Shown: in pieces, positions 1 to 6,111 of the stretch
Layout of the letters: every line of letters starts with the position of its first letter
How positions within the stretch are numbered: the stretch's first letter is position 1
Assembly (NCBI GenBank): GCA_036003885.1
Contig: DASYSA010000136.1
Coordinates: 1-10,333 of the forward strand
Origin: DASYSA01 sp036003885
GTDB lineage: Bacteria; Acidobacteriota; Blastocatellia; UBA7656
DNA length: 10,333 bases
Direction: 5' to 3'
Notes under the pieces: generated by a model
What the model saw: the letters and a program-made list of their open reading frames with translations, nothing else
Database searches by the model: none
What the model was told of the DNA's origin: nothing
Made by a program: the position numbers and the translations under genes

Positions 1-8
1 CGATCGCT

Positions 9-386
9 CTACTTGAGATTCTGCACGATACCGTCGGCGGTGTCGCTCATTTTCTTTAGCAGGTTTGACAATGTCGACATCATTTTACTCATGCGATCCA
101 TCGCCATCTGCAGCCGCAGGCTTTCGATCTCACCCATTTCGCTCATCGAATCCAGATCTTTCTTGATCGCGTCTATTGAGTCATCCACTTCTTTCGTTGT
201 GCCGAGAGACTCTTCAATGTTCTTGAGCATGGAGTCAAGGGGAGCGATCACTTTCGACACCTGCAGTTCATCCATCGCCTTAATGAGTGTAGGCATTTCG
301 GAGCTCAGGAACACTTCATTTCCCTCATAATCGAATTGGACAGCACCAAGTTGCAGCTTGACTCTGACACTTCCATTCTTAGCCAC
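9..386 (-). CDS. Small coiled-coil hypothetical protein
   Basis: This 125-residue protein is not one I can name. Residues 1-35 look like a short beta-rich module (VRVKLQLGAVQFDYEGNEVF), followed by a helix. Residues 36-125 are heptad-like and rich in Met, Ser, Lys, Asp and Leu, as in a long helix or coiled coil. There is no signal peptide or membrane segment, so it is probably cytoplasmic. The start is GTG at 384-386. It is supported by a strong Shine-Dalgarno AGGAGG (complement of 394-399) seven bases upstream. The N-terminal layout (a conserved G-x-[IV]-x-F-x-[YA]-E-G-x-E-x-F pattern) reminds me, from memory only, of small adaptor-like modules at the front of longer proteins, but I cannot assign a function. 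The stop lies nine bases from the window edge, so its downstream neighbour is unseen. Overlapping frames on the plus strand look like shadows. Confidence 0.72.
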   Translation of the reverse strand: MAKNGSVRVKLQLGAVQFDYEGNEVFLSSEMPTLIKAMDELQVSKVIAPLDSMLKNIEESLGTTKEVDDSIDAIKKDLDSMSEMGEIESLRLQMAMDRMSKMMSTLSNLLKKMSDTADGIVQNLK

Positions 387-393
387 CTGAAGT

Positions 394-399
394 CCTCCT
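394..399 (-). promoter_or_regulatory. Strong Shine-Dalgarno setting a GTG start
   Basis: The minus strand reads AGGAGG here, with a seven-base spacer before GTG at 384-386. This perfect ribosome binding site is the reason for choosing a GTG start for the small coiled-coil protein. Confidence 0.75.
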
Positions 400-535
400 C
401 AGCGTTGGGGGTTCTTGCCAATATGCGATAGAAGAATAGTGCATCCTGCTTTGGTCTGCATAGAGTGGATCGAGACCGGCCCAACAAGGAGCAACGAATG
501 AAAATCAGAATCGAGAAATCGAGGGCCTGACCCCG

Positions 536-1345
536 TCAACTCCGAAATACCTCATACATTAGAAGGCTCCCCGCCACCGCGAGATTCAGCGAGTCCATTC
601 CATCTACCATTGGAATGCGAACAATATGATCGCAGATTGACCGCTCCTCCTCAGTCAAACCCCTGCGTTCGCCTCCGAGCATCAACAAAGCGGGCCGCTT
701 GTAGCTCACCTTGTCATACTCAACCAGGCCTTCGGGTGACGCGCCGATGACTTGAATGTTGTGTTTTCGAACCCACAGCCTTAGTTGACCGGCAGTCGTT
801 CGAACGAGCGTCTGCTTGAAGAGGGCTCCCATCGTCGAACGGACAACCGCCGGATCGAACGGGTCGATGCTGTCACCCAGGAGGATGAATCCGTCCGCGC
901 CGGTGGCGGCAGAGGTTCGTACAAGCGTACCGAAGTTCCCTGGCGAACGGACGTGGCTTAGAGCCGTCCAACATTGGTGCTCGTCGAGCCTGATCTGCTC
1001 GAGTCGCTGAACTCGCTGGCGGAGGATCGCTCCGACACCGGAGGCGCGTTCGGTTTTGGAGACTCTCCGAAACTGTTCTGGAGTTACCCGAGCGAATGGG
1101 ACTCCGGAGCGTTTCAATCTTCGAACGAGTTTTCTGGCGATCGGGTTGGTGAGAAGCTTCTCGCTGTAGAGCAAGGCTTCGAGTGAGAAACGATGGTCGA
1201 CGGCTTCTATGAAGTTGCGCACGCCTTCAACAAAGAAAAGCCGGTTCGCGTCGCGATAGCCGCGATCGGTTTGCAGCCGCTCTATCGTCGACAGTGTAGG
1301 CGCGATGTCTAGTTGGCGAAATTCGGTGTTGGTTTCATTTTGCAT
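536..1345 (-). CDS. SpoU/TrmH-family RNA 2'-O-methyltransferase
   Basis: This 269-residue SPOUT-class enzyme is predicted to use S-adenosylmethionine to methylate a ribose 2'-OH in tRNA or rRNA. Residues 20-110 match the substrate-binding domain of the family (DANRLFFVEGVRNFIEA, then ...TERASGVGAIL). The catalytic domain has motif 1 SPGNFGTLVRTS (134-145, with N137 and R143), the linking DPFDPAVVRSTMGALF (161-176), motif 2 LMLGGERRGLT (221-231) and motif 3 IPMVDGMDSLNLAVAG (244-259). These three form the trefoil-knot cofactor site. Motif 2 is usually GNEGxG and here reads GGERRG, and motif 3 has D for E, so it is a divergent member. The exact RNA target cannot be read from sequence. An ATG start at 1343-1345 fits the domain, although the AAGGAG just upstream lies only one base away, so a slightly later start is possible. 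It stands alone, about 290 bp downstream of the M20 gene. Confidence 0.9.
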   Translation of the reverse strand: MQNETNTEFRQLDIAPTLSTIERLQTDRGYRDANRLFFVEGVRNFIEAVDHRFSLEALLYSEKLLTNPIARKLVRRLKRSGVPFARVTPEQFRRVSKTERASGVGAILRQRVQRLEQIRLDEHQCWTALSHVRSPGNFGTLVRTSAATGADGFILLGDSIDPFDPAVVRSTMGALFKQTLVRTTAGQLRLWVRKHNIQVIGASPEGLVEYDKVSYKRPALLMLGGERRGLTEEERSICDHIVRIPMVDGMDSLNLAVAGSLLMYEVFRS

Positions 1346-1362
1346 TCTCCTTTTTGAAAGCA

Positions 1363-1435
1363 GGCAAACGTCAGTTTGTCGCGTGGTTCCGAAGGGAATT
1401 GGTTAGCGAGTAGTCGACAAACTGAGGTTTGTCGG
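1363..1435. repeat. Paired REP-like hairpin element
   Basis: Two copies of a roughly 18-bp motif lie head to head. CAAACGTCAGTTTGTCG at 1365-1381 matches the reverse complement of 1415-1431 at 16 of 17 positions. The second copy is itself a clean hairpin: CGACAAAC (1415-1422), loop TGAG, GTTTGTCG (1427-1434). The first contains the smaller hairpin CAAAC-GTCA-GTTTG (1365-1378). It lies between the M20 stop and the methyltransferase start, where it could act as a terminator/stem-loop for M20 mRNA or be a dispersed REP/MITE-type repeat. No U-tract follows on either strand. Confidence 0.7.
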
Positions 1436-1639
1436 ACATCGCGCTGCGGCTTTGATTCAAGGCGTCGTTTCAAGCGTGACGAGGTCCGTTAGGTTGGGCC
1501 CGACGGCGAGAGATGTTTGAGAGTAGAGTCAGAAAACAAGTTGCAGTGCTAAGGATTTCCATGCCCTCTTTTGGCTCTGAACAGTGGCTCTCCATCATAC
1601 CGTCAGAGGTCTGTAGTGGACAATGGAGAATACGAACCC

Positions 1640-3145
1640 TCAGTTTGTAACCGCAAGTTCGTACAGGTACTCGACGTATGAACGTACGGCGCCGTCCATG
1701 CCCTGGATCTTCGGGTTCTTCGACTCGATGACATAATACTCATTAGGTGCATGAGCGCCGCCTCCATGGCCTAGTCCGAAATGGCCTGCCGGCAGGCGAA
1801 ACGGCTCGCCCGTGAACACGTAGCCGGGCCACGATCCAGCCAGCCGCGGCCATAATATCGGATCGATCCCCGATCGCCGGTACACGTTGGTGGAAGCCCG
1901 GATGATTGCGGAGTCGGCGGGCGTGCTTGTGGGATCGTAACCGCCGGTCATGTTGACTTCGATATCACCGAAGCCGCGTTTCGCGAGGTGGGCCTTGACT
2001 GCGGCAAGCGATTCGGCAGCAGTCATGTCCGGCACCAGCCGCAGATCAAGCTTCGCCACCGCTCGGTGCGGTAGGATGGTCTTTCCGCCGGGACCGGTGT
2101 AGCCACCGACCAGCCCCTCGATATTAACCGTCGGCCGCGACACCAGAAGCTCAAGCGCTTCGCGCCAGCCTACATCATGAACCCAGTGCTGCACCCCGAG
2201 CTGCTTCTTCGCAACGTCTTCGTTGAGTCGGCGCGACGCGGCTGCGATCATTGCCTTCTCACTCTCTGAAAGCGGCCGCGCCTTGTCGGCCAGGCCATCG
2301 ATAGCGGGGTCGTTGCCGTCGGCTGAGACCAGTGTCGCAAGCGCCTTAACAAGATGCCACGCCGGGCTGTCTATCCGCGCCTTGTTGCTCGAGTGGATAT
2401 CGCTTCGCGGCCCGCGCCCCCAACGTTCGCCGCTCGCAACAAGTTCGAGTTCGACGATACCCTTGGCACCGAGGTTGATGGTGACCTCTCCGTCGAGGTC
2501 CTGCGACGGGAACGGCATGAAGATACCAGAGCAGCTCTTGAGTGCGGCCTGCACCTCCGGCCGGCGCACGATCTGCGGAAAGTGTGGCGAGCCGATCTCT
2601 TCCTCGCCCTCGGCCACAAGCACCAGGTTTACGGGAAGCTTTCGGCCCGCGCCTCTGATGGCGTGAAGCGCAGCCAGGAATGCGGCTTCGGGGCCCTTCT
2701 GATTGGTGGCTCCACGACCGATGATCACCTTTCCGAGGCCGGCTTTTTCGACCAGTTGAGCTTCCCACGGCGGCGACGACCACTCGGAGGGGTCTACCTG
2801 TTTTACGTCATACATGAAATAGAGGCCCAGCGTGCGAGGAGCTCCGGCGTCGAGCCTGGCGAAGATGCCGGGCTGGCCGTCGGAAGGGATCCTGGTGACC
2901 TCGCCGAATCCGGCATCGCGGAGAAGACGCATGGTGAGGTCGCAGCCTTCGGAGACGCCCCGGTTTTCAGCGGCGATTGACGGTTGTCGAATCCACTCTT
3001 GCAGACGCTGAACAGCCTCGTCGTGGCGCTTCTCGATCTGGGAGCGAATAGCGTCGAGGTCTCGTGAATCCGACCATGCCGTTCGCGGCAAGGAGAGCGC
3101 GGTTGCGCCAGCGATGGCATTGCTTATGAAGGCTCGTCTGTTCAT
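1640..3145 (-). CDS. Tat-exported M20-fold hydrolase with altered metal site
   Basis: This 501-residue protein belongs to the M20/M25/M40 metallopeptidase superfamily (dipeptidase/deacylase fold). The start at 3143-3145 is chosen because it opens a twin-arginine signal peptide (MNRRAFISNAIAGATALSLP) and is preceded by GGAAAGGAAA; the frame stays open to 3382 but that extension looks non-coding. Family landmarks: YDVKQVDPSEWSSPPW (112-127), GRGATNQKGP (143-152), EGEEEIGSP (179-187, catalytic-base-type E182 and ligand-type E183), the dimerisation domain with DIHS (H251), and GAHAPNE (463-469, H465). Three metal-ligand positions differ from the norm: HxD reads M111-Y-D113, the bridging Asp is N148, and the later Asp aligns with F212. 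That suggests a pseudoenzyme, a one-metal site, or changed chemistry in the periplasm. The fold assignment is secure; activity is not. It is monocistronic by spacing. Confidence 0.88.
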   Translation of the reverse strand: MNRRAFISNAIAGATALSLPRTAWSDSRDLDAIRSQIEKRHDEAVQRLQEWIRQPSIAAENRGVSEGCDLTMRLLRDAGFGEVTRIPSDGQPGIFARLDAGAPRTLGLYFMYDVKQVDPSEWSSPPWEAQLVEKAGLGKVIIGRGATNQKGPEAAFLAALHAIRGAGRKLPVNLVLVAEGEEEIGSPHFPQIVRRPEVQAALKSCSGIFMPFPSQDLDGEVTINLGAKGIVELELVASGERWGRGPRSDIHSSNKARIDSPAWHLVKALATLVSADGNDPAIDGLADKARPLSESEKAMIAAASRRLNEDVAKKQLGVQHWVHDVGWREALELLVSRPTVNIEGLVGGYTGPGGKTILPHRAVAKLDLRLVPDMTAAESLAAVKAHLAKRGFGDIEVNMTGGYDPTSTPADSAIIRASTNVYRRSGIDPILWPRLAGSWPGYVFTGEPFRLPAGHFGLGHGGGAHAPNEYYVIESKNPKIQGMDGAVRSYVEYLYELAVTN

Positions 3146-3421
3146 ACAGGTTTCCTTTCCAGCGTAATTCGAGTCCTTGATTTTTCGGTCACGCGACCTC
3201 TTCACCTCCGAGGAATACTGCTTAGACTGATCTCGGTTGTGCGCGACCACCCTTTGAGTCATCGCGTTTTGTGCCTGCCGGTGTTCATATTGCGATCGAA
3301 CCGCGAGAGGTTGCTGCTCGACAGTTTCCCATCTAATTCGATCGCTCGCGGCGATGTAATCACTCGTTGTCGTCGGCTGCAAGTCAGAATCCTATGACAA
3401 ACCTCTCGGTGTGAGCAAAGA

Positions 3422-3448
3422 GCGTTTCGGGTTTCGCGTTTCGGGTTT
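3422..3448. repeat. Two-copy 14-bp tandem repeat
   Basis: GCGTTTCGGGTTT occurs at 3422-3434 and again at 3436-3448, separated by one C, giving a 14-bp period. It is a simple GTTTCGGG-type tandem repeat in non-coding DNA. Confidence 0.85.
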
Positions 3449-3507
3449 GGGCGGCTGACCCGCAAACTGTCAACCAAATGGTTCAATGTATTTTGGACCG
3501 AAGGAGA

Positions 3508-3580
3508 CGGGGCCACGAATTACACGAATGCAACGAATGATCACGAATAATTCGTGTCATTCGTGAAATTCGTGGCCCCG
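3508..3580. repeat. 73-bp near-palindrome of CACGAAT/ATTCGTG heptamers
   Basis: The outer arms CGGGGCCACGAATT (3508-3521) and AATTCGTGGCCCCG (3567-3580) are perfect complements. After one mismatch, pairing resumes through 3523-3530 with 3558-3565, so 22 of 23 positions pair. The centre holds its own palindrome, CACGAAT-A-ATTCGTG (3542-3556). The left half contains CACGAAT at 3514, 3523 and 3542 plus the variant AACGAAT at 3532. The right half contains ATTCGTG at 3550, 3559 and 3568, a strict 9-bp period. It is either a dispersed repetitive palindrome or a cruciform/operator-like array between divergent genes. Confidence 0.85.
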
Positions 3581-3654
3581 CCCTTCCGTCGCCTGCCGCC
3601 CTTGTTCCGACCTCAGATTTTTTATCACGGTTCGCGGTCGATCCTTAACTCAGA

Positions 3655-3660
3655 TACAAT
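3655..3660 (+). promoter_or_regulatory. Possible -10 box for leaderless DUF763 transcript
   Basis: TACAAT ends six bases before the GTG start at 3667. No Shine-Dalgarno is visible between them. With usual -10 to start-site spacing, transcription would begin at or next to the GTG, as in leaderless mRNAs. No good -35 box is evident, so the call is tentative. Confidence 0.35.
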
Positions 3661-3666
3661 CACAGC

Positions 3667-4857
3667 GTGAAACGCTCGGGAGTCGCAGACCTTCCTCTCC
3701 ACGGCGGCCGCGTCCCGCAATGGCTTGCCGAACGAATGAGTAAACTCGGCACGGCCATCACCGAAACCATTGTTCAGGACTACGGCGCTTCCGCGTTCCT
3801 CTCGCGCCTCAGCGATCCTTTCTGGTTCCAGGCGCTCGGCTCCGTGATGGGAATGGACTGGCACTCTTCGGGCATCACGACATCAGTCATGGGCGCTCTG
3901 AAGCGCGGCCTCGCTCCGCGAGCGGATGAACTCGGCATCTACATTTGCGGCGGTCGCGGAAGGTTTTCTCGAAACACGCCGCAGGAATTGCGAATGATCG
4001 CCGAGCGTCGCGGCTTTGATGGCGATGCCCTGGTCCGCACAAGCCGGCTTACGGCCCGCGTCGACAACAACGCTATCGCCGACGGGTTTCAGATCTACCT
4101 CCACAGTTTTGTCGTAACATCGGCCGGCGAGTGGGCCGTCGTTCAGCAGGGTTTGAACGATCGGAGTGGAATGGCTCGCCGGTATCACTGGCACTCGGCG
4201 TCAGTTCGCGATTTCGTAGCCGAACCTCACACCGCAATCGTTGGTGAGAATCAGGGCACGATCATGAACCTTGTGGATGCTCAAGCCAGACCCGCGCAGA
4301 GCGCGCTTCTGGAGATCGCTCACGAGAATCCGCTGGCGACTCTGAGCGCGGCGCGGCACCTCCGCATGCCGCACCACCACGATGTCCGCGCCGAGAACAT
4401 TAATCTGAAGCGTCTCGGAGCGGTGCTTGCCGTCGCCCATGAACGTGAGCTTCACGACTTCGCCGAGCTTCTGCTTCTGGAAAATCTCGGGCCGCGCACT
4501 CTTCAGTCGCTTGCCTTGATTGCCGAGGTTGTCCACGGTGCACCGAGTCGCTTCTCCGATCCAGCCCGTTTCTCATTCGCGCATGGCGGCAAGGATGGTC
4601 ATCCGTTCCCGGTTCCTCTGAAAACCTACGACGAATCGCTCAACTTTCTGCGAATCTCACTCGAGGCCGCCAGAGTCGGCGACAAGGAGAAACTCGACGG
4701 CTTCCGACGACTCGAACGCTTCGCTCGCACGATCGAATCTGAGCTCAAGCCCGACGCCGACTTCGATTCGGCCATTGCTCACGAAAAGGCGATATCACCT
4801 TCGCTTGATGGCCGTTCTGTTTTCGACGACAAGCCCAGACAACGTTCTCTTTTTTGA
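3667..4857 (+). CDS. DUF763 domain protein
   Basis: This 396-residue protein is a full-length member of DUF763, an archaeal and bacterial family with no assigned reaction that I know of. The hallmark N-terminus is RSGVADLPLHGGRVPQWL (3-20), then SRLSDPFWFQALGSVMGMDWHSSGITT (46-72), ICGGRGRFSRNTP (93-105), the central DGFQIYLHSFV and YHWHSASVRDFV, and PHHHD (235-239). Residues 263-290 (HDFAELLLLENLGPRTLQSL onward) look like a helix-hairpin-helix, a fold usually contacting DNA backbone. The last residues, 392-396 QRSLF, resemble the bacterial beta-clamp-binding pentapeptide QL[SD]LF. Together these suggest, by inference, a DNA-associated job in the cytoplasm. The many His residues (H66, H175, H183-region, HHH at 236-238) could bind metal. 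The start is GTG; it is kept because the conserved RSGVADLPLH motif begins at residue 3. Confidence 0.92.
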   Translation: MKRSGVADLPLHGGRVPQWLAERMSKLGTAITETIVQDYGASAFLSRLSDPFWFQALGSVMGMDWHSSGITTSVMGALKRGLAPRADELGIYICGGRGRFSRNTPQELRMIAERRGFDGDALVRTSRLTARVDNNAIADGFQIYLHSFVVTSAGEWAVVQQGLNDRSGMARRYHWHSASVRDFVAEPHTAIVGENQGTIMNLVDAQARPAQSALLEIAHENPLATLSAARHLRMPHHHDVRAENINLKRLGAVLAVAHERELHDFAELLLLENLGPRTLQSLALIAEVVHGAPSRFSDPARFSFAHGGKDGHPFPVPLKTYDESLNFLRISLEAARVGDKEKLDGFRRLERFARTIESELKPDADFDSAIAHEKAISPSLDGRSVFDDKPRQRSLF

Positions 4858-5045
4858 TTTGCGACAGCGCCGAAGAGTGGAATATCATCGACGGCGGCGC
4901 TCCCGGTGAGGTGGCCTCTTAGACTCATCCGACAGAACCACGTTCCGGTTTAGAGCGTTTCCCCTGAAAGTCCCGCTTGATTTAGTGATATCGCGCATTG
5001 GAGAATCCCGAGGCCAGTCCGAACTCTTCCTGGGCACTGGTCAGG

Positions 5046-5051
5046 AAGGAG
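5046..5051 (+). promoter_or_regulatory. Shine-Dalgarno for the DUF1801 gene
   Basis: AAGGAG with a nine-base spacer precedes ATG at 5061 and fixes that start. The 203-bp gap from DUF763 (4858-5060) shows no other clear signal. Confidence 0.65.
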
Positions 5052-5060
5052 AGATAGCGA

Positions 5061-5477
5061 ATGCCTGAACTGAAAACAAAGGCAAACACCGCAAGCGTCG
5101 AGAAGTTCCTCAATGGAATTGAAGATGAGCAGAGGCGTCAGGATTGCTTCCGAGTTTTGCAACTAATGAAAGCTGCAACGAAGACCGAGCCGGCAATGTG
5201 GGGCGCGAGCATCGTGGGCTTCGGCCGTTATCGATACAAGTACGAAAGCGGGACCAAGGGCGAATGGTTCCTCATGGGCTTTTCTCCGCGCAAGCAGGAC
5301 TTGACCCTGTACATCATGTCCGGACTCGAGCGCTATAGTGCGCTGCTGAAGAAGCTGGGCAAACACAAGACGGGGAGAGCCTGCTTGTACATCAAGAGGC
5401 TCGACGATGTGGATGAATCGACGCTGAAGCAATTGATCGAGCGATCCCTTACTGACATCGCCGCCATGAAGAAGTAA
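5061..5477 (+). CDS. DUF1801 domain protein
   Basis: This 138-residue soluble protein fits the DUF1801 (YdhG-like) family, small alpha/beta proteins of unknown biochemical role. Diagnostic features are the N-terminal helix SVEKFLNGIEDEQRRQDCF (12-30), EPAMWGASIVGFGRYRYKY (43-61), the strand segment GEWFLMGFSPRKQDLTLYIM (67-86) and the C-terminal KTGRACLYIKRLDDVDESTL (103-122) with the tail helix. Length is normal for the family. It has no signal peptide or membrane span, so it acts in the cytoplasm. The ATG start has a good ribosome binding site. It shares direction with DUF763 203 bp upstream, so co-transcription is possible but not shown. It converges on the minus-strand genes to its right, with a strong hairpin between. 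Confidence 0.9.
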   Translation: MPELKTKANTASVEKFLNGIEDEQRRQDCFRVLQLMKAATKTEPAMWGASIVGFGRYRYKYESGTKGEWFLMGFSPRKQDLTLYIMSGLERYSALLKKLGKHKTGRACLYIKRLDDVDESTLKQLIERSLTDIAAMKK

Positions 5478-5511
5478 GGCGATCACAGCTGGGTAGTTCC
5501 ACGCCGTTTGG

Positions 5512-5549
5512 CCCGCGCAGTGTCTGGTGTCAGCCGGGCACTGCGCGGG
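5512..5549. terminator. GC-rich hairpin between convergent genes
   Basis: CCCGCGCAGTG (5512-5522) pairs perfectly with CACTGCGCGGG (5539-5549). Pairing continues inward through TCTGG/CCGGG with two G-U pairs, leaving a six-base loop TGTCAG. It lies 34 bp past the DUF1801 stop and 9 bp past the stop of the minus-strand remnant. No T-run follows on either strand, so it is a candidate bidirectional terminator or mRNA 3'-end stabiliser, not a textbook intrinsic one. Confidence 0.6.
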
Positions 5550-5558
5550 AGACGACTC

Positions 5559-6071
5559 TCAGTTCCCGCAGACACAGGTGTTGTTACGCGTGTCTCTGTC
5601 TGTGATCGTGCATCTGATCGTGCCAGGTGGCGACTGTATCGAACCATTACCTTTGAACAGTGCTCCATCAAACGTCGCCAGCACTCTTCGAGATGATGTG
5701 AAATGCTGGAATGTCGCCAGGCTTCCTTTCCTGGTCACTGTGGCTGTGCCCGTGTAGGTCACCCCTTTACAGCAAAAGATATAAGCCCCCGTAGTCAGAT
5801 TGCCCAGAAACACTCTGGACGGATTGCCGTCATCCTGTATACAGACGTCGAAGACGGCGACCGGCGCCGTGATGGTGATCGGCGTCGAGACGGTTTGCAT
5901 GTCAACCGTGGTAGAGGCACTTCCGGCGCCGGGCGTGGTGGCCGTGAAGGTAGAGTTCGCCTTGCCTGAAGTGGTCGTGGCAGTCGGCGGCGAGACGGTC
6001 CCATTCACGCCCCCGTTTGGGTGTGTTTCTTCGACTTTATGATGGAGATCGCGTTGGTGTCGCCAACCCAA
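5559..6071 (-). pseudogene. 3' remnant: Ig-like half-domain plus Cys-rich secreted domain
   Basis: The readable product is 170 residues at most. Residues 12-68 (ETHPNGGVNGTVSPPTATTT to STPITI) match the second half of a bacterial Ig-like domain, beginning mid-domain. Residues 72-170 form a compact Cys-rich beta domain (C77, C100, C101, C154, C166, C168, with SPPGTIRCTITDRDTRNN) of a type I associate with the C-termini of secreted acidobacterial proteins. The only far-upstream start is TTG at 6069-6071, with an in-frame TGA two codons before it and no signal peptide or ribosome binding site. Another frame just upstream (NQQNVCDKNDAWVGDTNA) also stops quickly. I read this as the 3' end of a larger secreted protein whose front was deleted or frameshifted. 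It sits 41 bp past the subtilase stop and may be read through from it. A short real gene from GTG near 6009 is possible but less likely. Confidence 0.6.
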
Positions 6072-6111
6072 GCGTCATTTTTGTCGCAAACATTTTGTTG
6101 ATTTCAGAGCA

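Larger units (their letters stand above)
3146..3666. other. Long divergent intergenic spacer with repeats
   Basis: This 521-bp spacer separates the divergent M20 and DUF763 genes. The M20 reading frame stays open to 3382, but that stretch has no recognisable protein motif and sits upstream of the Tat start. The spacer holds a 14-bp tandem repeat (3422-3448) and a 73-bp near-palindrome (3508-3580), listed separately. Near 3655 there is a TACAAT box just before DUF763. I see no gene in it. Confidence 0.65.

Noticed and set aside
2223..2980. Long open frames antisense and out of frame with the M20 gene
   Set aside because: High-GC codon bias of the real gene opens shadow frames; products are Arg/Ala/Pro-rich without domain signals.
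3146..3382. 79-residue N-terminal extension of the M20 protein
   Set aside because: The Tat signal peptide with its own ribosome binding site starts at 3145; an extension would bury the signal peptide and has no family similarity.
3508..3580. CRISPR-like array from repeated CACGAAT heptamers
   Set aside because: Units are 7 bp with 2-3 bp spacing and mirrored; there are no spacers or cas genes.
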